Positions 1 to 4,152 of a stretch of 5,126 nucleotides of DNA are shown piece by piece. The notes beneath the pieces are model-generated. The model saw only the letters and a program-made list of their open reading frames with translations, was not told the DNA's origin and did not search any database. The stretch spans positions 1-5,126 of the forward strand of contig CAKQVW010000229.1 in assembly GCA_934277865.1 (NCBI GenBank), given 5' to 3'. This DNA comes from an uncultured Pseudobdellovibrionaceae bacterium. GTDB taxonomy: Bacteria > Bdellovibrionota > Bdellovibrionia > Bdellovibrionales > JAMPXM01. Each line of letters begins with the position of its first letter. The first letter of the stretch is position 1. The translations under genes and the position numbers were made by a program.

Positions 1-425
1 CCCAAGAGCCCTTCACCAAGCGGGCTTTGAGGTGTGATCACCTGAATCGAGAGGCCGCCAAATTCCACCGTCAAACTGCCGCGAGCCGGGACCAAAAACA
101 CCCACGACTGTTTTCCCTGAAGTTCAACTTCCACCAAGGCCGTGGACTCGATCATTTGATCTTCCGAAAATGTTTTCGGACGCAAAGTTTTAAAGACTCC
201 GAGAGTCGCTTCAAGATCACGCACCCGTTTGGACTGGGCGCCGGCCAAGTACGAAGCCTCAAGCGCACGTGTGTCGTATTTGTTTTCTGGTTTGCTCTCT
301 TCCGCCGTCGCCGCCTGGTAGGTCTCTTTAGCCGCGGCCGTGATCGCCGCGAGATCTTTCTCGAGCACCTCGATGATGTGACGAACTAATTCAGCTTTGT
401 CGATGGTGGAATTTTGCGAAGACAT
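1..425 (-). CDS. GreA/GreB-family transcription elongation factor-like protein (partial, 3' end outside window)
   Basis: The gene starts at ATG 425-423 and runs off the left edge after 141 full codons, so the C-terminus is missing. Residues about 9-80 are charged and helical, including KYDTRALEASYLAGAQSKR near 49-67, fitting the N-terminal coiled coil of GreA/GreB-like proteins. Residues about 93-141 look like the C-terminal FKBP-like domain: V-E-V-E-L strand, then Q-V-I-T-P-Q and SPLGEGLLG, close to the 'SPLGxALLG' signature of the GreA/GreB C-terminal domain. Family members bind RNA polymerase; true Gre factors stimulate transcript cleavage through acidic residues at the coiled-coil tip. 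Whether this divergent protein does so cannot be told, and an Rnk-like or other RNA-polymerase-binding role is possible. No clear Shine-Dalgarno precedes the ATG. It lies 39 bases after the stop of the secreted-protein gene on the same strand, so co-transcription is possible. Confidence 0.8.
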   Translation of the reverse strand, partial: MSSQNSTIDKAELVRHIIEVLEKDLAAITAAAKETYQAATAEESKPENKYDTRALEASYLAGAQSKRVRDLEATLGVFKTLRPKTFSEDQMIESTALVEVELQGKQSWVFLVPARGSLTVEFGGLSIQVITPQSPLGEGLL

Positions 426-464
426 CTTAAAACAATAGACTCGGATAAGCCTTCTTGTCCACGC

Positions 465-1214
465 TTAGCGCGGAGCTAGCTCGAGCAGGAGAATGATTTC
501 TTCGCGTCCCGTGGTGGGATTGAGAAACGTTTCGAAACTCTGAAGCCCAAACGTTTCACGGTAAGTGTTTGCTTGGGCCGAGTTTTTCGCTAGCGCCACC
601 ACCAAAACTGGGCCCTGCCGCAAAAGCTTAGTAACACGCGCCTGAAACTGCTTGGCCAGTCGCTGTTTGTCGGCGGTAGACGCGTGCAAAAGTTCGAGAG
701 CGCTTAGCTCCAAAACCTGTTCCCCATGTGGCCCACGAAAGAGAACCCGCTTAAAACTTTCAAGCGTCGACGCAAAACCAAAAGCCGTGTTGGAAAACCC
801 ATTTTCGGTGCGCGCAAATTTCCGCCACGGACGCGAGTCGAGACTTTCCAAATGAAGCAACTCAAACAGCGCCGGGATTTCGAGTGCGTCTTTTTGCCCG
901 AAGCCTTGCACACCGACTCGATACATCTGAACACCGGCCGGCCCGGCCTGCAAACGCTCGTAATTCGAAGCGCGAAAGCGATAGGACGTGAGACTCAGAA
1001 CTAAAAATTGCTCAAGCCGCTCTGGCCGCACCCACTCTCCCCATTCCGCGCGAATCCGATCCGCTATTCCAAGCGCGTGATGACCAAGAGCGTGATGAGT
1101 CGATTGAAAGCTGAATTCACAAGTCTCGCTGTGGGCCGTTCGTGACCAAGCACTGGCCCCGAAAAGGACCGCTGCAGTCAAAAGTCGCAACAGATGTGAA
1201 CGAATCGACGCCAT
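465..1214 (-). CDS. secreted protein of unknown function (249 aa)
   Basis: I do not recognise this family. The reading frame is open from ATG 1214 to TAA at 467-465. Residues 1-29 look like a Sec signal peptide: Arg/His-containing start (MASIRSHLLR), hydrophobic core LLTAAVLFGASAW, and a possible cleavage site after AHS (about 29), placing the mature protein in the periplasm or outside. Only one Cys remains (C32), just after the predicted cleavage site; the preceding residues do not form a lipobox. The rest is mixed alpha/beta, with a near-exact doubled HHALG at 40-49, a GPHGEQVLEL segment near 161-170, a hydrophobic VLVVALAK strand at 203-210 and a final strand EEIILLLEL. No catalytic signature is evident. 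It follows the esterase-like lipoprotein gene by 69 bases. No Shine-Dalgarno is visible; a perfect inverted repeat at 1218-1247 sits 3 bases upstream of the ATG. Confidence 0.8.
   Translation of the reverse strand: MASIRSHLLRLLTAAVLFGASAWSRTAHSETCEFSFQSTHHALGHHALGIADRIRAEWGEWVRPERLEQFLVLSLTSYRFRASNYERLQAGPAGVQMYRVGVQGFGQKDALEIPALFELLHLESLDSRPWRKFARTENGFSNTAFGFASTLESFKRVLFRGPHGEQVLELSALELLHASTADKQRLAKQFQARVTKLLRQGPVLVVALAKNSAQANTYRETFGLQSFETFLNPTTGREEIILLLELAPR
1069..1098 (-). repeat. 15-bp tandem duplication inside the secreted-protein gene
   Basis: Two adjacent 15-base copies (1069-1083 and 1084-1098) differ at one base (ccaagcgcgtgatga versus ccaagagcgtgatga). The unit is in frame and encodes HHALG twice (residues 40-49) near the mature N-terminus. 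It looks like a small in-frame slippage duplication. A role for the His pairs, such as metal contact, is only speculation. Confidence 0.85.
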
Positions 1215-1217
1215 AGT

Positions 1218-1247
1218 TTTGAGGCGAGGAAAGTCGCACGCCTCAAA
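1218..1247 (-). repeat. perfect 9-bp inverted repeat just upstream of the secreted-protein start
   Basis: Arms tttgaggcg (1218-1226) and cgcctcaaa (1239-1247) are exact reverse complements separated by 12 bases. On the minus strand the element ends 3 bases before the ATG at 1214 and begins 36 bases past the stop of the upstream gene. It has no T-run on either strand, so a standard intrinsic terminator is unlikely. It could be an mRNA hairpin affecting translation start, or an operator. Any Shine-Dalgarno for the gene would have to lie inside it, and the only purine-rich stretch (TTTGAGGCG) is in the distal arm, too far away for normal spacing. Confidence 0.6.
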
Positions 1248-1283
1248 TGGCAGTTCAATGGGAAGTTCAAAACCGGGAATCCG

Positions 1284-2606
1284 TTACAGCGAAAATACCG
1301 CTCGTACACGGTCGCGCCAGGCTCGGCCGTGAAGCCCGAGGCCCGTGGCCGTAAAATGCACCTGATCGAAGCGCAGCGCAGGCGACGCTGTCCATTGGTC
1401 GGTGTTGGGCCCTTGCGCAAAGCCAGGCACCTGCCAGAGCATGCGTTGGGCCGAGGCGATGGCGGCAATACTTGAGTTACTGGCGCTAGGAAAAAGTCCC
1501 AGCGGCACCCACGCCGCCTGCGCCACCACCCAAGGCGCCGTCGTACATCCCGAGTCATTGCGGAAGTCCTGCTGAAGCGCGCGCATACGAGCGACATAGG
1601 TGGCAGTCGTCACCTGGTCAATGGCGTCACTTTCGCCCTGATGCCAGAGCACCGCTCGAAACGAACAGCCCGAGAGCGCACTCGCGGCCGAGATCAGCCT
1701 GGGATAAAGGCCCCGTGCGTTCCCCTTTTGCCACTGAGCCGAGGACGTGCCACCGTACCCGACCGAGACGATCGCAACCGGCACACCTAGATCTTGGCTG
1801 AGAGCATCGGCAAAGATGGGCCACGGCGAGCCACCGGGCTCGGCACGCCCACCAAACTCGGCCTCGGACCAATTCGTCGCAACCGGCATGGGATCGCGAA
1901 GCGGAAGCCACTCCTGGTTTTGCGGATTGACCATGCGGTTCATCGCGATCGCACTGGTCTGTCGGGTTTCACCATGAGTGGCGGCGTTGCTCTGACCCGC
2001 AGCCAGAAAAACTTCCCCCACCGCAAATCGCGGGCTCGTCCAGCGCGCGACCTCGTTTCCGTCGGCCGCATAGAACGAAACTCTTAAACGCCTATAGACC
2101 ATACCAGCGGCTTTCACATGCGGCATCAGCCCATTGATTGGCTGGCCGGGCTGAGTCTCACTCACGCTGAGGCGCTCCACCACACCGCCCGCTTCGTTCA
2201 GAAGAAAAACGGCCAGGTAGCGGGACTCAGGCTCGTCGCCTCGAAGACTCAGGTGGACGAGCGCCTCGCCACTGCCCATGCGCTGAAAAATGCGAGTGTC
2301 CGAAAAAGAGCGATAGGTCGTCGGCGCCAACTGGATCGCATCCACGCGATCGACAAGTGTCGGCATCACGGCCGGCGAAGGGCCAGGCTCGGGAGCCTGG
2401 CACGAAGCCAGACCCTCGCATTCGCCACCCAAAGGGGCCGGGCCTGAATCCTTCGTGGCGACTTCAAAGCCGGGCGCGCAGTTTTGAAAACCGAGCACAA
2501 CCACAAGCCCGAGTAGCGAAAGTGTTACGAGGATTTGTTTTCGAGAAAAGGAGCGTCCACCCACCTTGGACAGTCTAAGAGAAAAGTGGGTCTCAAGAAA
2601 GGACAT
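1284..2606 (-). CDS. SGNH/sialate-O-acetylesterase-like lipoprotein (SASA family, CE6-like)
   Basis: Predicted exported carbohydrate esterase, removing acetyl groups from a sugar polymer. A basic stretch (SFSRKQ, 19-24), a hydrophobic core (25-40) and FQNC with Cys43 form a lipoprotein-type signal, though F-Q-N before Cys is not a classical lipobox. A linker rich in Pro, Gly and Glu (about 53-80) follows. Residues about 85-195 look like a beta-rich domain. The catalytic part then shows the SASA/SGNH blocks in order: AAGQSNA (202-208; nucleophile Ser206, oxyanion Gln205/Asn207), VGYGGTS (282-288), WHQGESD (321-327), and DQVH (414-417; Asp414 and His417 as acid and base). All expected catalytic residues are present. 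The substrate cannot be told from sequence; xylan, sialic acids and peptidoglycan or capsule sugars are all options. The ATG at 2606 lies inside a hairpin (2601-2627) without a good Shine-Dalgarno; GTG at 2564 (codon 15) would give a more typical 28-residue signal, so the start is uncertain. Confidence 0.85.
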   Translation of the reverse strand: MSFLETHFSLRLSKVGGRSFSRKQILVTLSLLGLVVVLGFQNCAPGFEVATKDSGPAPLGGECEGLASCQAPEPGPSPAVMPTLVDRVDAIQLAPTTYRSFSDTRIFQRMGSGEALVHLSLRGDEPESRYLAVFLLNEAGGVVERLSVSETQPGQPINGLMPHVKAAGMVYRRLRVSFYAADGNEVARWTSPRFAVGEVFLAAGQSNAATHGETRQTSAIAMNRMVNPQNQEWLPLRDPMPVATNWSEAEFGGRAEPGGSPWPIFADALSQDLGVPVAIVSVGYGGTSSAQWQKGNARGLYPRLISAASALSGCSFRAVLWHQGESDAIDQVTTATYVARMRALQQDFRNDSGCTTAPWVVAQAAWVPLGLFPSASNSSIAAIASAQRMLWQVPGFAQGPNTDQWTASPALRFDQVHFTATGLGLHGRAWRDRVRAVFSL

Positions 2607-2627
2607 GTCTCAAAACGAGACATGTCC
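2601..2627 (-). terminator. perfect 11-bp hairpin, likely intrinsic terminator of the His-rich lipoprotein gene
   Basis: Arms ggacatgtctc (2601-2611) and gagacatgtcc (2617-2627) pair perfectly around a 5-base loop. Read on the minus strand, the hairpin begins 36 bases after the stop of the lipoprotein gene and is followed by TTTCTTG, a broken but T-rich run. This suits an intrinsic terminator. On the plus strand it is followed by non-T sequence, so it acts leftward if at all. The second arm on that strand contains the annotated ATG of the esterase gene, so it might instead control that start. Each arm also contains the self-complementary 8-mer gacatgtc, so a pair of protein-binding sites is another reading. 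Confidence 0.6.
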
Positions 2628-2663
2628 GCGCAGCAGGTCCGCGAGAATTGGGACCAGCAGCAA

Positions 2664-3170
2664 TCAGTTGTTCATGCCGCCGTTCATACCATCGGCGAGA
2701 TCGCGCTTCATGACCTGGATCACGTTGTGCGTTTGATCGAAATCCAAACCGAGGTTGCGGCTGAGGTCGACCAAGGTCGACGCCGAAGGGTTTTCGCCGT
2801 TGGCGAGAGCTTCCATGTCGGCGCGCTGAATGCCAAGCTCAGCAATCGCCGCGAAGTCTTTCTGCTCGGCGCGCTCGAGAGCGTGCATGATCTTTTCGCC
2901 AGCTTCCACCGACACGCTAAAGTGCATAGCAGCTTTGGTCGCGTTTGAAAGATCCGCTTGCGCATCAAAGTAGCGCGGACGAGGGCGATAGTGGCGATGT
3001 GGCGGACGGTAGCGAGGACGTGGGTGATAGTGGTGATGGTGCCCGTCTGCAATCACAGCTCCAATTACAACCCCTGCTCCAAGTGCAACCTGCTCATCCG
3101 AGCACGCCGTGAGCGCCATCGAGGCCGCCGCCAGAATTCCGACCAACGCGAGATGAATAACTCGTTTCAT
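2664..3170 (-). CDS. His/Arg/Pro/Tyr-rich small lipoprotein, function unknown (168 aa)
   Basis: I do not recognise a named family. Residues 1-23 are a clear lipoprotein signal peptide: MKR start, hydrophobic core, lipobox LTAC with Cys23 as the lipidated residue. S24-D25 follow; Asp at +2 is the inner-membrane retention signal in enterics, but here it is at +3, so location is open. Residues 30-42 are a Gly/Ala/Val hydrophobic patch. Residues 44-67 contain seven His, seven Arg, six Pro and four Tyr, including HHHH and a twice-repeated YxPRPRY (48-54, 61-67); this could bind metal ions or anionic polymers. Residues about 70-160 are predicted helical, and 111-145 (ELGIQRADMEALANGE, then TLVDLSRNLGLDFDQ) resemble the helix 2-4 pattern of XRE-type DNA-binding domains, odd for an exported protein. 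The start is supported by a strong GGAGG. It is divergent from ahpC across a 289-base region. Confidence 0.82.
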   Translation of the reverse strand: MKRVIHLALVGILAAASMALTACSDEQVALGAGVVIGAVIADGHHHHYHPRPRYRPPHRHYRPRPRYFDAQADLSNATKAAMHFSVSVEAGEKIMHALERAEQKDFAAIAELGIQRADMEALANGENPSASTLVDLSRNLGLDFDQTHNVIQVMKRDLADGMNGGMNN

Positions 3171-3174
3171 TTCC

Positions 3175-3179
3175 CCTCC
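3175..3179 (-). promoter_or_regulatory. Shine-Dalgarno of the His-rich lipoprotein
   Basis: On the minus strand GGAGG lies 4 bases before the ATG at 3170. It is a full anti-16S match within TTTTTGGAGGGGAA and fixes the start codon. It is the only good ribosome-binding site among the four leftward genes. Confidence 0.85.
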
Positions 3180-3190
3180 AAAAAGGACGT

Positions 3191-3196
3191 ATTTTA
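3191..3196 (-). promoter_or_regulatory. possible -10 element for the His-rich lipoprotein gene
   Basis: On the minus strand the hexamer reads TAAAAT, five of six to the TATAAT consensus. It would place the transcript start near 3184, giving a very short leader ending in the Shine-Dalgarno. No convincing -35 box lies 16-18 bases upstream, so an activator or an alternative sigma factor would be needed, or this is chance. Confidence 0.25.
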
Positions 3197-3280
3197 AGAA
3201 CCGTAGGCTCGGAGCTACTCCCAGCCGCCGAGACGTTCAACCAGAGCCGAATTGGAACCTGGCCTCTTGTAAAGAACACC

Positions 3281-3332
3281 GAGTCATGGCGGCGAGTCAT
3301 AGCCCTGAGCCACAGCGCTGAGTCATATAGCG
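3281..3332. repeat. four 13-bp tandem repeats, core GAGTCAT
   Basis: Units begin at 3281, 3294, 3307 and 3320, exactly 13 bases apart: gagtcatggcggc, gagtcatagccct, gagccacagcgct, gagtcatatagcg. The 7-base core GAGTCAT is exact in three units and degenerate (gagccac) in the third; the other six positions are looser. The array ends 127 bases before the ahpC start and 110 bases before the lipoprotein start. It could be a set of tandem regulator-binding sites or a decayed minisatellite. A 13-bp spacing is not an integral number of helical turns, so successive sites would face different sides of the DNA. Confidence 0.75.
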
Positions 3333-3362
3333 GCGGCCAATATCTCAGCAGCGCATCATCGA

Positions 3363-3390
3363 AATAATCTATCATCATTTTGATATTATT
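3363..3390. promoter_or_regulatory. AT-rich imperfect dyad, candidate operator upstream of ahpC
   Basis: The sequence aataatctatca (3363-3374) is mirrored by tgatattatt (3381-3390): AATAAT and ATCA pair with TGAT and ATTATT, with two unpaired bases in the left arm and a 6-base centre. The AT-rich dyad lies in a GC-rich setting where the ahpC promoter is expected. Fur/PerR-type boxes are AT-rich dyads of this kind and often control ahpC, but I cannot match this one to a defined consensus. Confidence 0.35.
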
Positions 3391-3410
3391 GATTTCACCG
3401 ATTCTCGAAT
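3380..3410 (+). promoter_or_regulatory. possible ahpC promoter
   Basis: TTGATA (3380-3385) is a good -35 match. TCGAAT (3405-3410) is a poor -10 (four of six) at a 19-base spacing. A start near 3417 would give a leader of about 43 bases. The -35 box overlaps the right arm of the AT-rich dyad, which would suit repression there. The call is tentative. Confidence 0.25.
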
Positions 3411-3444
3411 CTCGGCGATAGTAACAGCATAGGTAACACCCCAA

Positions 3445-3450
3445 AAGGAG
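3445..3450 (+). promoter_or_regulatory. Shine-Dalgarno of ahpC
   Basis: AAGGAG lies 9 bases upstream of ATG 3460, a slightly long but normal spacing. It confirms the start, which also matches the usual N-terminus of AhpC. Confidence 0.85.
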
Positions 3451-3459
3451 AGACGTTCA

Positions 3460-4026
3460 ATGGCAACACTCATCAATACAAAAGTTCCTGATTTCAAAGT
3501 TCAGGCGTTCCACAATGGCGACTTCCGCACGGTCACTCAGGACAACCTGAAAGGAAAATGGTCGATCTTCTTTTTCTACCCAGCGGACTTCACATTTGTT
3601 TGCCCGACTGAGCTTGGCGACATGGCTGACAAGTACGAAGCGTTCCAGAAAATGGGCGTCGAAGTTTACGGTGTCTCGACAGACACACACTTCACGCACA
3701 AAGCATGGCACGACACTTCGGAAACGATCAAAAAGATCAAGTTCCCGATGCTCGCAGACCCAACTGGTCACTTGTCACGCGCGTTCGGCGTTCACATTGA
3801 AGAAGAAGGTCTCGCCTACCGCGGAACTTTCCTCGTGAACCCAGAAGGTCTGATCAAGATCGCAGAAATTCATGACAACGGGATCGGCCGCAACGCCGAC
3901 GAGCTCGTTCGCAAGACACAAGCAGCTCAGTACGTTGCTTCGAACCCAGGACAAGTTTGCCCAGCGAAATGGCGCCCAGGCGAAAAGACACTCAAGCCAG
4001 GCCTCGATCTCGTAGGCAAAATCTAA
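3460..4026 (+). CDS. ahpC: alkyl hydroperoxide reductase subunit C (typical 2-Cys peroxiredoxin)
   Basis: Cytoplasmic peroxiredoxin that reduces hydrogen peroxide, organic hydroperoxides and peroxynitrite, then is re-reduced by AhpF. At 188 residues it has the normal length (E. coli AhpC is 187). The thioredoxin-fold active site is PADFTFVCPTE at 41-51, with peroxidatic Cys48, Thr45 and Pro41 of the PxxxTxxC motif. Arg121 in RGTF completes the active site. The resolving Cys167 lies in the C-terminal VCPAKW (166-171), and the protein ends in LDLVGKI, as in enterobacterial AhpC. All catalytic residues are present. Codon use is strongly biased to C-ending codons, consistent with high expression. 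The gene is followed by a hairpin and an intrinsic terminator and then ahpF. A peroxide-responsive regulator (OxyR or PerR type) is usual for this operon, but none is encoded in the window. Confidence 0.97.
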   Translation: MATLINTKVPDFKVQAFHNGDFRTVTQDNLKGKWSIFFFYPADFTFVCPTELGDMADKYEAFQKMGVEVYGVSTDTHFTHKAWHDTSETIKKIKFPMLADPTGHLSRAFGVHIEEEGLAYRGTFLVNPEGLIKIAEIHDNGIGRNADELVRKTQAAQYVASNPGQVCPAKWRPGEKTLKPGLDLVGKI

Positions 4027-4036
4027 TCGTATCGCT

Positions 4037-4079
4037 CCCTTCGGCAAGCGCGGCGTCAGCTTGCGCTTGCGCCCAAGGG
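4037..4079 (+). repeat. long imperfect hairpin between ahpC and its terminator
   Basis: Arms gcaagcgc (4044-4051) and gcgcttgc (4063-4070) are perfect complements around an 11-base loop. An outer ccctt (4037-4041) pairs with aaggg (4075-4079) across an internal loop. There is no T-run after it, so it is not itself a terminator. Its position just after the ahpC stop and before the terminator suggests a 3'-end stabilising structure, an RNA-processing site or a REP-like element. Confidence 0.55.
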
Positions 4080-4101
4080 CCCGGCGATTCTGTTAGCACG
4101 C

Positions 4102-4125
4102 GGGGCTAGATTAGCCCCCTTTTTT
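4102..4125 (+). terminator. intrinsic terminator between ahpC and ahpF
   Basis: A perfect 7-bp stem, ggggcta (4102-4108) with tagcccc (4112-4118), has a 3-base loop and is followed by c and six T (4120-4125). It lies 76 bases after the ahpC stop and 28 bases before the ahpF start. Because ahpF follows on the same strand with no obvious promoter in the remaining bases, partial read-through is the likely way ahpF is transcribed, giving more ahpC than ahpF. Confidence 0.88.
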
Positions 4126-4140
4126 GTACCCGGTTTTAAA

Positions 4141-4146
4141 AAGGAG
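4141..4146 (+). promoter_or_regulatory. Shine-Dalgarno of ahpF
   Basis: AAGGAG stands 6 bases before ATG 4153, near-ideal spacing, and fixes the start. Confidence 0.87.
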
Positions 4147-4152
4147 TCGGAC

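Larger units (their letters stand above)
3171..3459. promoter_or_regulatory. divergent intergenic region between the lipoprotein gene and ahpC
   Basis: These 289 bases separate two divergent starts and should contain both promoters. I find no credible gene here; the open frames are extensions or shadows without ribosome-binding sites. Contents in order: a possible leftward -10 (3191-3196), one copy of gagacgttcaa (3230-3240) repeated exactly at the ahpC start (3450-3460), a four-unit 13-bp tandem array (3281-3332), an AT-rich dyad (3363-3390), and the ahpC leader with its Shine-Dalgarno. Confidence 0.7.

Noticed and set aside
27..389. Plus-strand open frame of 120 aa opposite the Gre-like gene
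   Set aside because: The minus-strand frame encodes recognisable GreA/GreB-like sequence; the plus-strand product is rich in Arg, His and Phe without pattern, and no Shine-Dalgarno precedes it.
473..482. 10-bp palindrome gagctagctc near the 3' end of the secreted-protein gene
   Set aside because: It lies in coding sequence, has no spacer or T-run, and a single short palindrome is expected by chance.
1178..1597. Minus-strand open frame of 139 aa within the esterase 3' end and following spacer
   Set aside because: It is out of frame with the esterase, whose catalytic Asp/His block lies in the same DNA. The product is Arg/Cys-rich as expected from a frame-shadow.
3281..3332. CRISPR-like or replication-origin iteron interpretation of the 13-bp repeats
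   Set aside because: Units are too short and contiguous for CRISPR, and there is no replication gene, DnaA-box cluster or plasmid context; a regulatory or minisatellite reading is simpler.
3400..3411. Short inverted repeat gattc-tc-gaatc in the ahpC leader
   Set aside because: Five-base arms are too short to separate from chance and no partner site is present.
3094..3444. Minus-strand open frame of 116 aa starting MGCYLCCYYRR, extending through the intergenic region into the lipoprotein gene
   Set aside because: It overlaps the well-supported lipoprotein gene out of frame, has no ribosome-binding site and its composition is not protein-like.
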